NCBI GenBank assembly: GCA_030613125.1
Contig: JAUWMO010000074.1
Location: 1 to 11,969, forward strand
Origin: Bacteroidota bacterium
GTDB taxonomy: Bacteria > Bacteroidota > Bacteroidia > Bacteroidales > VadinHA17
Direction: 5' to 3'
Length of the DNA: 11,969 nucleotides
A program made the translations under genes and the position numbers. Below are positions 1 through 6,578 of the stretch, piece after piece. Below the pieces are notes generated by a model. The model did no database searches, was not told the DNA's origin, and saw only the letters and a list, made by a program, of their open reading frames with translations. Position 1 is the first letter of the stretch. Each line of letters opens with the position of its first letter.

Positions 1-840
1 TCAACGCCCCTGCATGTTGACATTGAAATGGTACACAACGATGTTCTGGATATTGAGGTTTTCAAAAAGTGGAGGCCGGAATATGAAAATTCAGAATTTA
101 TTCTTGAAAACGGAAAATATATTTGTGGCTGGGAGATTGAAAAGATGTCAAAATCAAAACACAATGTTCAGAATCCGGATGACCTCATTGTAAAATATGG
201 TGCCGACACACTTCGCCTTTACGAAATGTTTCTGGGGCCAATAGAACAGCATAAACCATGGGACACAAATGGAATTGAAGGGGTATCAAGGTTTCTCAGG
301 AAGTTTTGGCGCCTTTTTGTTACTCAGGATGGAATATTCCATATCACAGATGACAGGCCTTCTGATGCAGAATTAAAGGTGCTTAACCGTACTCTGAAAA
401 AAGTCAGGAACGACATTGAACGATTTTCATTTAATACAGCAGTAAGTAGTTTTATGATATGTGTAAATGAACTGTCCGAACTGAAAACAAACAAAAGAGA
501 AATTCTTGAAAAACTATTGATCTCAATTTCTCCTTTTGCCCCGCATATTGCCGAAGAGCTTTGGGAAAAATTGGGACATAAAGAAAGTATAACTTTTGCA
601 ACTTTTCCTGATATTGAAGAAAAGTATCTTGTAGATGAAACTGTTGAATATCCCGTTTCTTTCAATGGAAAATTAAGATTCCGCCTCCACCTTCCGGCAG
701 GCTCTGATAAAAAATTTATTGAGGAAACTGTTTTAAAGGACGAGAAATCTCAAAAATGGATTGCCGGAAAACAGATCTTAAAGGTAATAGTTGTACCCGG
801 GAAAATAGTTAATATAGTAGTTAAATCAGTGAGTCTATGA
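1..840 (+). CDS. leuS: Leucyl-tRNA synthetase, C-terminal part (5' end outside window)
   Basis: Charges tRNA-Leu with leucine in the cytoplasm (class I aminoacyl-tRNA synthetase). The reading frame is open from base 1, so the internal ATG at 28 is not the start and the N-terminal two thirds lie off the left edge. The class I KMSKS signature is encoded at 142-156, in the context EKMSKSKHNVQNPDDLI, followed by GADTLRLYEMFLGP, which is typical of LeuRS. After it come the helical anticodon-binding domain (FAPHIAEELWEKLG, about bases 529-570) and the small C-terminal domain ending near VVPGKIVNIVVK. The family is usually about 900 residues or more; 279 are visible. The stop TGA at 838-840 overlaps an ATG at 837, but I do not think that ATG starts the next gene (see the M23 entry). 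The family assignment is secure. Confidence 0.96.
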   Translation, partial: STPLHVDIEMVHNDVLDIEVFKKWRPEYENSEFILENGKYICGWEIEKMSKSKHNVQNPDDLIVKYGADTLRLYEMFLGPIEQHKPWDTNGIEGVSRFLRKFWRLFVTQDGIFHITDDRPSDAELKVLNRTLKKVRNDIERFSFNTAVSSFMICVNELSELKTNKREILEKLLISISPFAPHIAEELWEKLGHKESITFATFPDIEEKYLVDETVEYPVSFNGKLRFRLHLPAGSDKKFIEETVLKDEKSQKWIAGKQILKVIVVPGKIVNIVVKSVSL

Positions 841-881
841 TTTTAAAAGTCGAAGACGCATTAAAACCATTTAGACGAACT

Positions 882-936
882 CCTGCCCGACTGTGTCATT
901 TAGGCGGGGATCCCGATTGCGAAGCACATCGGGATC
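882..936. repeat. Palindromic repeat unit 1 of a composite GC-rich block
   Basis: Two hairpins can be read. The first is CCTGCC (882-887) with GGCGGG (903-908), containing one G-T pair. The second is a perfect 9-bp stem, GATCCCGAT (909-917) with ATCGGGATC (928-936), with an inner TGC/GCA stem around a GAA loop. An alternative longer pairing joins CGGGGA (905-910) with TCCCCG (951-956), linking this unit to the next. The block is clearly more GC-rich than the AT-rich genes on both sides. It resembles the dispersed REP-like hairpins common in environmental Bacteroidota genomes. That resemblance is from memory and copy number cannot be seen in one window. Confidence 0.75.
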
Positions 937-953
937 TCAGAGGGTCATATTCC

Positions 954-990
954 CCGTCGCTTGTCGCTTGCGCCATAGCTTTAGCGACGG
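954..990. repeat. Palindromic repeat unit 2 of the composite block
   Basis: An 8-bp perfect stem pairs CCGTCGCT (954-961) with AGCGACGG (983-990) around a 21-base loop. The left arm is partly duplicated in tandem (GTCGCTT twice, 956-969), so a second copy of GTCGCT can pair with the same right arm. The unit is bounded by GC-rich DNA and ends shortly before an A-rich stretch at about 1002-1014. It probably belongs to the same mobile or dispersed repeat cluster as its neighbours. Confidence 0.7.
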
Positions 991-1025
991 AGCACGGCGA
1001 TAGAAAAAAGCAAAATACCTTTGAG

Positions 1026-1058
1026 ATACACCGCTGCTTGCGGCAGGGAGGTTCATTA
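1026..1058. repeat. Palindromic repeat unit 3 ('NEPP'-type hairpin)
   Basis: CCGC (1031-1034) can pair with GCGG (1040-1043), and in an alternative register CTGC (1034-1037) pairs with GCAG (1042-1045). Read on the minus strand, the unit encodes the peptide NEPPCRKQRCI. This resembles the NEPPRSKLRGI-like translations that recur in many environmental bacterial genomes from a widespread intergenic hairpin repeat (recollection, not a search). The unit carries GGGAGG at 1046-1051 and ends directly at the proposed GTG start of the peptidase gene. Confidence 0.65.
1046..1051 (+). promoter_or_regulatory. Shine-Dalgarno sequence lying inside repeat unit 3
   Basis: GGGAGG sits 7 bases upstream of the GTG at 1059. 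It is the only strong Shine-Dalgarno match I noticed in front of a gene here; the other starts are preceded by AT-rich DNA. Because it lies inside the repeat, the repeat may supply the translation signal. It is the main reason for choosing the GTG start. Confidence 0.55.
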
Positions 1059-2312
1059 GTGAAAAGACAGTATCAATACCTTTTAAGGCGTTTTAGGATT
1101 CAGGTCTCCTTGTTAAGTATTTTGCTTACACTTCATTCATGTTCTCAGCATACAGATCAACTACAGAATGATATTCCTGAAAAGGATTCCACGGAAATCG
1201 TGATAATCGAGAAACTATTTGGAATCCCTGTTGATTCATTTAATATTTTTACCGGAAAAGTCAAAAGGAACCAGAACCTGGCAGGGATATTAACTGAACA
1301 TGGTGTCCCATATCCTAAAATACAGGAAATAATTGATCATTCAGGTGACATCTTTGATTTCAGGAAAGTGAAATCAGGAAATCCATATTATATTTTCAGT
1401 GAGAAGGATAGTAATCAATCGGTACGGTATTTTGTTTATGTTAATGACCAGGTTAATTGTTATGTTTTCAGCCTTGGAGATTCGGCTTATATATATCATG
1501 AGAGCAAGGAAATAGTATCGGATCTGAAAACAGTATCAGGAACCATCACCAACTCACTTTGGCAGACTATGATTGATGGGAACATGAATCCTGAGCTAGC
1601 CGTTGAACTTTCAGAAATTTTTGCATGGACAATTGATTTTTTCGGGTTACAGAAAGGTGATTCATTCAAAGTAATTTATGAAGAGCAGTTTGTCGATTCC
1701 GTATCCATTGGCATCAGCAGGATCCTGGCAGCCCTGTTTAACCATTCAGGTGAAGAGTTTTATGCTATTCCATTCAGACAAAATGGGAGAGAAGACTATT
1801 TTGATGAAAACGGGAATAGCTTAAGAAAAGCTTTTTTAAAAGCCCCATTAAGATTTTCGCGCATAAGTTCCAGGTTTTCGCATAGCAGGCTGCATCCGAT
1901 ATTAAAAATCAGGCGACCACACCATGGAATAGATTACGCTGCCCCTGTTGGAACACCGGTACATGCAATTGGAGATGGCAAGATCATAGAGGCCCGGTAT
2001 AAAGGAGATGCGGGGAGGTTAGTAAAAATCAAACATAACAGCATTTATTCAACATCTTATTTACATCTGTCCGGGTATGGACCCGGAATTAAAACCGGCA
2101 GATATGTTAAACAGGGTGATGTAATTGGATATGTTGGCAGTACAGGGCTTTCAACAGGGCCTCATCTCGATTTCAGGTTTTATAAAAACGGAATACCAGT
2201 GGATCCCTTAAAAGTTAAGGCTCCTCCCGTTGAGCCTGTTAACGAAGAAAATTTAGCGGTTTATAACAAGATCAGTAAAGTAACAATTAACCTACTCAAC
2301 ACTATCAAGTAG
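1059..2312 (+). CDS. M23-family peptidoglycan metallopeptidase, probable lipoprotein
   Basis: Probable cell-wall endopeptidase of the MepM/Csd3-like type. I choose GTG 1059 (417 aa). It follows a Shine-Dalgarno sequence and gives a basic N-terminus, a hydrophobic stretch VSLLSILLTL and a lipobox-like LHSC with Cys28, suggesting an envelope lipoprotein. The frame stays open back to ATG 837, but that extension would translate the repeat block. Residues of about 50-150 form a LysM/OapA-like segment (IFTGKVKRNQNLAGIL), followed by a Csd3-like middle domain. The C-terminal M23 domain has the zinc motif HHGID (His288, Asp292) and then GPHLDF (His369, Asp371). Canonical M23 enzymes have HxH in the second motif; here the last ligand is Asp. 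I recall HLD in Bacteroidota relatives, so the enzyme may still be active. The 3' end overlaps convergent purN by 21 bp. Confidence 0.85.
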   Translation: MKRQYQYLLRRFRIQVSLLSILLTLHSCSQHTDQLQNDIPEKDSTEIVIIEKLFGIPVDSFNIFTGKVKRNQNLAGILTEHGVPYPKIQEIIDHSGDIFDFRKVKSGNPYYIFSEKDSNQSVRYFVYVNDQVNCYVFSLGDSAYIYHESKEIVSDLKTVSGTITNSLWQTMIDGNMNPELAVELSEIFAWTIDFFGLQKGDSFKVIYEEQFVDSVSIGISRILAALFNHSGEEFYAIPFRQNGREDYFDENGNSLRKAFLKAPLRFSRISSRFSHSRLHPILKIRRPHHGIDYAAPVGTPVHAIGDGKIIEARYKGDAGRLVKIKHNSIYSTSYLHLSGYGPGIKTGRYVKQGDVIGYVGSTGLSTGPHLDFRFYKNGIPVDPLKVKAPPVEPVNEENLAVYNKISKVTINLLNTIK

Positions 2313-2864
2313 TTTATCAACTACACCTGGAAAATACCGGTATTCCAACTCATGTACTTTTTCAGCCAGAAGCTCAGGAGTATCATTCTGATCAATCTGG
2401 CAAGTAGTTTGAAAAATGATATCTCCGGCATCATACACCTCATTTACATAATGAATTGTTATTCCAGATTTTTGTTCACCGTTTTCCAGAACAGTTCGAT
2501 GAACATTCATGCCATACATTCCTTTGCCACCATATTTCGGTAACAGGGCAGGATGAATATTTATTATGCGATTTGGAAAATTTTTAATAATATTTTCTGG
2601 CACAAGCCAGAGAAAGCCTGCAAGAACGATCAGATCGGGTTGTTCCTCCAGCAATAAGTTTAAAATGCGGCTTGTTTCATAAAATTCAGACCTGTTAAAC
2701 ACAACAACTGGCACACCATATTTTTTTGCACGGTCCAGAACCTTGGCATCTTTCTTATTTGAATAAACACATGTTACTTTCTTTTCGACCGTTTTGTTAA
2801 AATATTCGATAATGTTTTGAGCATTAGTGCCGGATCCTGATGCAAATATGACAATCTTTTTCAT
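2292..2864 (-). CDS. purN: Phosphoribosylglycinamide formyltransferase (GAR transformylase)
   Basis: Transfers a formyl group from 10-formyltetrahydrofolate to GAR in step three of de novo purine synthesis, in the cytoplasm. The 190-aa product starts MKKIVIFASGSGTN, the phosphate-binding loop expected at the N-terminus. The catalytic triad is visible as Asn102 and His104 (IINIHPALLPKY) and Asp145 (YDAGDI), matching Asn106, His108 and Asp144 of the E. coli enzyme. The segment KYGGKGMYGMNVH is, as I recall, the Bacteroidota form of the loop after the catalytic His. Length is slightly below E. coli's 212 aa but complete. It is divergent from acpP across a 178-bp gap and convergent with the M23 gene, with overlapping 3' ends. 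I saw no convincing promoter on the minus strand. Confidence 0.95.
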   Translation of the reverse strand: MKKIVIFASGSGTNAQNIIEYFNKTVEKKVTCVYSNKKDAKVLDRAKKYGVPVVVFNRSEFYETSRILNLLLEEQPDLIVLAGFLWLVPENIIKNFPNRIINIHPALLPKYGGKGMYGMNVHRTVLENGEQKSGITIHYVNEVYDAGDIIFQTTCQIDQNDTPELLAEKVHELEYRYFPGVVDKLLDSVE

Positions 2865-2959
2865 TATAAATGGTTTACGTTGTTAATTGGAATAAAAATT
2901 TGCACTAATTTCTAAAAAATGATTCGAATTATAAGTGCTTATATATAAAAAAAATTATT

Positions 2960-2990
2960 TTTGTTGAAAAATTTTGTTGAAATATGTTTC
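2960..2990 (+). promoter_or_regulatory. Predicted Bacteroidota-type promoter of the acpP operon
   Basis: TTTG at 2960-2963 and TATGTTTC at 2983-2990 are separated by 19 bases. They fit the Bacteroidota housekeeping consensus TTTG / TAnnTTTG, with one mismatch in the final base. Transcription would begin near 2995-2998, giving a leader of about 45 bases. The spacer holds the second copy of an 11-bp direct repeat, TTTTGTTGAAA (2959-2969 and 2972-2982). An alternative -7 match, TATTTTTG at 2956-2963, has no -33 element at a suitable distance. Confidence 0.55.
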
Positions 2991-3042
2991 TTTACACAAT
3001 AATTATTAAAATAAATTTAGTATTAATTAAAATCTTATGATC

Positions 3043-3279
3043 ATGTCAGACATTGCATCAAGAGTAAAAGCTATAATTGTTGACAAATTAGGTGTTGATG
3101 AAAACGAAGTAACTTCTGAAGCAAGCTTCACAAATGATTTGGGAGCTGATTCTCTTGACACAGTTGAATTGATAATGGAATTTGAAAAGGAATTCAACAT
3201 TGGTATCCCTGATGACCAGGCCGAAAACATTGGCACTGTTGGTGAGGCTATTAAATATCTTGAAGAAAACGCCAAGTAA
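3043..3279 (+). CDS. acpP: Acyl carrier protein
   Basis: Carries growing acyl chains on a 4'-phosphopantetheine arm during type II fatty acid synthesis. The modified serine is Ser37 in GADSLDTVE, counted from the ATG at 3043, matching the DSL motif of E. coli AcpP. I prefer 3043 over the ATG at 3037 because MSDIASRVKAIIVDKLGV aligns with the usual ACP N-terminus; the upstream ATG adds only Met-Ile. The protein has 78 residues and is acidic, as expected. It is the first gene of an apparent operon: fabF starts 13 bases after its stop. No Shine-Dalgarno sequence precedes it, only A/T-rich leader. Confidence 0.97.
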   Translation: MSDIASRVKAIIVDKLGVDENEVTSEASFTNDLGADSLDTVELIMEFEKEFNIGIPDDQAENIGTVGEAIKYLEENAK

Positions 3280-3292
3280 TTTATAATTGTTT

Positions 3293-4546
3293 ATGGAACT
3301 GAAGCGGATTGCTGTCACAGGTCTTGGTGCTCTTTCTCCATTAGGTAACTCTTATCCTGACTATTGGAAAGGATTAGAAAATGGAGTGAGTGGTAGTGAC
3401 TGGATTACACTTTTCGATGCTGAAAAGTTCAAAACAAAATTTGCCTGTGAGGTCAAAGACTTTGATCCCAAAGAACATTTTGACAGAAAAGAATTACGTA
3501 AACTTGACAGGTATTCACAGTTGGCTCTGGTAGCCGTTGATGAAGCCATTAAAGATAGTTCGATCAACCTTGATAAGATTGATCACAACAGGGTTGGCGT
3601 TATTTTTGGTTCAGGTATAGGAGGGTTGACGACAATTGCAGAAGAAATCTCAGGATTTGCCAGAGGGGATGGTTCTCCCCGATTTAGTCCGTTCCTCATT
3701 CCTAAAATGATTGCTGATATTGCTGCAGGCCATATTTCCATAAGATATAACTTTCGTGGTCCGAACTTTGGTATGGTTTCAGCCTGTGCAACATCTACCA
3801 ATACTATTATTGATGCTGCTATTTATATACGATTAGGCAAAGCTGATATATTTGTTACCGGCGGCTCTGAAGCACCTATCAATGAAGTTGGCATTGGAGG
3901 GTTTAATGCCATGATGGCTATGTCAACAAATAACGATGAGTATAAAACTGCTTCAAGGCCTTTTGATATCACGCGCGACGGTTTTGTTATAGGTGAAGGT
4001 GCCGGTACTTTGATCCTTGAGGAACTGGAGCATGCCAGGAGAAGAGGTGCAAAGATTTATGCTGAACTTATAGGTGTTGGAATGTCGGCAGACGCATATC
4101 ATCTGACAGCCCCACATCCCGATGGTTTAGGTGCCAGCCTTGTCATGCAAAATGCATTGGATGATGCAGAAATTGCACCTGATGAAATAGATTATGTTAA
4201 TGTACACGGAACTGCTACACCATTGGGAGATATTTCTGAAGCGAAAGCCATTCTGGATGTATTTGGAGAACATGCTTATAAGTTGAACATTAGCGCTACA
4301 AAATCTATGACCGGACATCTTCTGGGAGCGGCAGGAGCCTTAGAGTCCATGGCGGCTCTTTTGGCAATTCAAAAAGGTATTATTCCGCCAACGATCAACC
4401 TGAATAATTTTGATCCGGAGATTGATCCTGAATTGAACCTGACACCCAATAAAGCGCAGAATAGAGATGTTAATGTGGTTTTAAGCAATACATTTGGTTT
4501 TGGGGGACACAATGCCAGTGTAATTTTTAAGAAGTACACTGATTAA
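3293..4546 (+). CDS. fabF: 3-oxoacyl-[acyl-carrier-protein] synthase II
   Basis: Elongating ketosynthase: condenses malonyl-ACP with acyl-ACP in fatty acid synthesis. The ATG at 3293 gives 417 aa beginning MELKRIAVTGLGALSPLG; the in-frame TTG at 3287 is less likely. The Cys-His-His triad is complete: Cys165 in SACATSTN, His305 in NVHGTATPLGD and His342 in KSMTGHLLGAAGALES, close to Cys163, His303 and His340 of E. coli FabF. The C-terminal NTFGFGGHNAS glycine-rich motif is present. The Cys-His-His set separates it from FabH (Cys-His-Asn). It lies between acpP and rnc, 13 and 17 bases away, and is probably cotranscribed with its substrate carrier. Confidence 0.97.
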   Translation: MELKRIAVTGLGALSPLGNSYPDYWKGLENGVSGSDWITLFDAEKFKTKFACEVKDFDPKEHFDRKELRKLDRYSQLALVAVDEAIKDSSINLDKIDHNRVGVIFGSGIGGLTTIAEEISGFARGDGSPRFSPFLIPKMIADIAAGHISIRYNFRGPNFGMVSACATSTNTIIDAAIYIRLGKADIFVTGGSEAPINEVGIGGFNAMMAMSTNNDEYKTASRPFDITRDGFVIGEGAGTLILEELEHARRRGAKIYAELIGVGMSADAYHLTAPHPDGLGASLVMQNALDDAEIAPDEIDYVNVHGTATPLGDISEAKAILDVFGEHAYKLNISATKSMTGHLLGAAGALESMAALLAIQKGIIPPTINLNNFDPEIDPELNLTPNKAQNRDVNVVLSNTFGFGGHNASVIFKKYTD

Positions 4547-4563
4547 TCTTTAATTTTTTATCA

Positions 4564-5295
4564 TTGTTCGGGCTCATTCCGATTCGGAATAAATTATCAT
4601 TACAGATTCGAAAACTTGTTGGATTCAGACCTGGAAAGATCCAATTGTATGAACTTGCTCTGATCCCAAAATCATCTTCTCCATCTTTGCCCGGACAACA
4701 GGTCATAAATAATGAACGCCTGGAATATCTTGGTGATGCAGTTCTCGAAGCAATAATAACAGATTATCTTTTTAACAGGTTTCCTGGCAACGATGAAGGA
4801 TTTTTGACCAAAATACGGTCAAAGTTCGTTAAGCGTGATCATCTGAATACTTTAGGATTAAGAATGGGATTAAATCAGTTTATTAAACCTCCCATACATC
4901 AAAATCAGCATAAAAAGAATATTGTGGGAGATACCCTTGAAGCTTTTATAGGAGCTATCTATCTTGATAAAGGGTATAAAGCGGCAAAACATTTTGTAAT
5001 TCAGAAGCTCATCGATGAATTCACTGATATGGATAAATTGATCAGAAATGATTCTGATTTTAAAAGTCAAATAATTGAGTGGGGACAAAAATATAAGACT
5101 GATATCCAATTCGTTTCTTCAGAAGAATTAAAAGGTGATGAAAAATCAACAGTTTTTATTTCACATGTAGAAATGAATAATAAACAAATAGGTAAGGGAA
5201 CCGGTAATTCAAAAAAGGAGGCCGAACAAAATGCCGCAGAAAATGCTCTTAATTATATTGAAAAATACCTGATAAATCATAATGAGATAAAGTAA
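4564..5295 (+). CDS. rnc: Ribonuclease III, TTG start
   Basis: Double-strand-specific endoribonuclease for rRNA processing and structured mRNA turnover. The RNase III signature NERLEYLGDAVLE gives acidic residues Glu51, Glu54 and Asp58. VGDTLEAFIGAIYLD supplies Asp123 and Glu126, so the metal-binding set is complete. A double-stranded RNA-binding domain follows, about residues 165-238, ending GTGNSKKEAEQNAAENAL. No in-frame ATG precedes the catalytic domain after the upstream stop; TTG 4564 is the best start and gives 243 aa. The usual ALTHxS motif reads ALIPKSSS, with Pro in place of His, a small departure from the family. Third gene of the acpP operon. Confidence 0.93.
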   Translation: MFGLIPIRNKLSLQIRKLVGFRPGKIQLYELALIPKSSSPSLPGQQVINNERLEYLGDAVLEAIITDYLFNRFPGNDEGFLTKIRSKFVKRDHLNTLGLRMGLNQFIKPPIHQNQHKKNIVGDTLEAFIGAIYLDKGYKAAKHFVIQKLIDEFTDMDKLIRNDSDFKSQIIEWGQKYKTDIQFVSSEELKGDEKSTVFISHVEMNNKQIGKGTGNSKKEAEQNAAENALNYIEKYLINHNEIK

Positions 5296-5348
5296 TTTTC
5301 AGGTTTTCCCGGTAATCTGATTTTGTTCTGAAGATATTTTTAGTAATA

Positions 5349-5780
5349 ATGAAGAAAACCAAAAGTCACAGATTGGATTTCAAACCAGAATTGGAATTTT
5401 CTCTTCTGGGTATTTCTTCCCATGAAAATGATTACTATTTAAGTTGGGCAATCAATCATAATATAGGATTAAAATTGAAAAGGGTAAAAAACCTTTCCGT
5501 TTTTAGTAAACAATTGGATGCTGATCAGGATTTTTCTGTATACAGTTATGAAGATCATGAAGCTGTTATCCTGTATAATCTGGTATCAAATTCGGGTGAA
5601 AATGGATTTTTATTCCCGGAACTCAGGAATATTGACTTTTTTCTTCAAATATATGGAGAGATCTCTGAAAATTTCCTTGAAGATATTATCTCAAAATTAA
5701 AGAAGATTGATATCATAAGCACGTGTTTCCACCTCGAACTTAAGAACCTTAAGTCCCCCGACAAACTCCTTTTCAATTAA
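5349..5780 (+). CDS. IPExxxVDY-family protein of unknown function
   Basis: A 143-aa soluble protein without signal peptide or membrane segment. Residues 89-97 read FPELRNIDF followed by FLQI, a variant of the IPExxxVDY signature that names a Bacteroidota family commonly found beside rnc. The first Ile and the Val-Asp-Tyr are conservatively replaced by Phe and Ile-Asp-Phe. No catalytic motif is apparent and I know of no established function. It starts 53 bases after rnc and is followed by a terminator, so it is the last gene of the operon here. I recall pyruvate kinase following in relatives; it is not present in this window. Confidence 0.8.
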   Translation: MKKTKSHRLDFKPELEFSLLGISSHENDYYLSWAINHNIGLKLKRVKNLSVFSKQLDADQDFSVYSYEDHEAVILYNLVSNSGENGFLFPELRNIDFFLQIYGEISENFLEDIISKLKKIDIISTCFHLELKNLKSPDKLLFN

Positions 5781-5784
5781 TAAA

Positions 5785-5811
5785 AAAAAGGGCGATTAAA
5801 TCGCCCTTTTT
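5785..5811. terminator. Bidirectional intrinsic terminator
   Basis: GGGCGAT (5790-5796) and ATCGCCC (5800-5806) form a perfect 7-bp GC-rich stem with a 3-base loop, extended by pairing of A5785-5789 with T5807-5811. The five Ts end the plus-strand operon after the IPExxxVDY gene. In the minus direction the A-run 5782-5789 gives eight Us, so it could also stop transcripts from the secreted-protein gene, whose stop codon lies 126 bases away. Confidence 0.9.
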
Positions 5812-5936
5812 CCCTTTATAAACCCTAAAATTTAACCTAACTATGAAGAAATCGCTTTATTGCGCCTATTCTACATTCCTTTATTTCTTTATACGCTTTT
5901 CTTTCTTTATTTGTTTCGTTTCTTTAGATTTTTTAA
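5812..5936. other. Intergenic stretch, strongly pyrimidine-rich on the plus strand
   Basis: It lies between the terminator and the end of the minus-strand secreted-protein gene. From about 5870 it is dominated by T and C (CTTT/TTTC runs), so the 3' untranslated part of the minus-strand message would be purine-rich. A 49-codon plus-strand ORF starts at ATG 5843 (MKKSLYCAYST...), preceded by an AACCTAAC-type leader. It runs antisense into the neighbouring gene to 5992, and I do not regard it as an established gene. Confidence 0.5.
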
Positions 5937-6515
5937 TCAGTATTTTTCATCCTTTTCTTTATCAACCTCCTCAATCTCTACAATTATCTTAATCTTTTCA
6001 TCACCCTCATCAACTGATTTAATAACCTTTACATTTTTAGACACAAATACCGTGCCACTATCTGCTTCTTTAATGATTATTTCTATATCTTTTGACTCAT
6101 TATCCTCAGTATCAGCAATAACCTTGATCGTATACTCTTTCTCATCACCATGAGCTTTTTTTACTTTCACCACTTTTTTCTTAATCACTTTGCATGAATC
6201 ATTTTCATCCTCACTTACTATTACATATGAACCGTGTTTACAATGGATCTTTTTATGATGCGGGTCATCTCCGGTTATCACTATATCTGTTCCGGTTTCT
6301 ACATCAAAGTCAATACCTGCTAATTCAGATATTTTTTTGTGCAGGTCATCATTTTCAATATCTTTTATTGCAAAGGTTGTATCAACTGTTGTTTTCCCGT
6401 TTTTGATCACTTTTACATGAACCTTTTTTTCATTTTCCTGGCTGTTTGCAATAAAGGGTATTTGTGAAAGCAGAAAAAAAACGCATAAGAAGAAAAAGAA
6501 TTTAGATGTTTTCAT
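5937..6515 (-). CDS. Secreted, highly charged protein of unknown function
   Basis: I do not recognise a named family. The 192-aa product starts with a Sec-type signal peptide (MKTSKFFFFLCVFFLLSQIPF, likely cleavage after Ala-Asn-Ser25), so it is expected in the periplasm or outside the cell. The mature part alternates short hydrophobic beta-strand-like runs with charged turns, and three segments look alike: KVHVKVIKNGK, EYTIKVIADT and KNVKVIKSVD. The C-terminus is rich in Lys, Asp and Glu. A cluster His86, His87, His91, Cys92, His94, with Cys108 nearby, could bind metal or form a disulfide; this is inference. The gene is divergent from the histidine kinase operon and shares its upstream region, so it may be a target or partner of that system. 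Confidence 0.75.
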   Translation of the reverse strand: MKTSKFFFFLCVFFLLSQIPFIANSQENEKKVHVKVIKNGKTTVDTTFAIKDIENDDLHKKISELAGIDFDVETGTDIVITGDDPHHKKIHCKHGSYVIVSEDENDSCKVIKKKVVKVKKAHGDEKEYTIKVIADTEDNESKDIEIIIKEADSGTVFVSKNVKVIKSVDEGDEKIKIIVEIEEVDKEKDEKY

Positions 6516-6549
6516 AATTTTAATGTAATATTTTTAAAATATCATGGTT

Positions 6550-6578
6550 CAAAAGTACTACAGGAATGGCTTAACAAA
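6550..6578 (-). promoter_or_regulatory. Predicted promoter of the secreted-protein gene
   Basis: On the minus strand TACTTTTG (6550-6557) is a perfect match to the -7 element TAnnTTTG. TTTG (6575-6578) lies 17 bases upstream, at the short end of the spacing accepted for Bacteroidota promoters. The start site would be near 6543-6546, leaving about 30 bases of leader. The -33 element lies inside the TTAA array, so a bound regulator would touch sigma factor directly. Confidence 0.55.

Noticed and set aside
837..1058. N-terminal extension of the peptidase from ATG 837
   Set aside because: It would translate the palindromic repeat block, giving residues unlike any M23 protein and placing the lipoprotein signal about 75 residues into the chain. 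Kept only as the alternative in the start-site finding.
900..1058. Minus-strand open frame with the NEPP-type peptide as a gene
   Set aside because: The frame is a by-product of the repeat units; it has no separate start signal, and such translations are known annotation artefacts of dispersed repeats.
2333..2344. 12-bp perfect palindrome AATACCGGTATT
   Set aside because: It lies inside the purN coding sequence, has no loop or T-run for a terminator, and is short enough to be chance or codon-driven.
3027..3318. Minus-strand ORFs opposite acpP
   Set aside because: Antisense shadows of a strongly conserved gene, with no recognisable domain or start signals.
5860..6153. Plus-strand ORF rich in Phe, Ser and Ile opposite the secreted-protein gene
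   Set aside because: Mirror of the Lys/Glu/Asp-rich coding strand; apparent hydrophobicity is the complement of charged codons.
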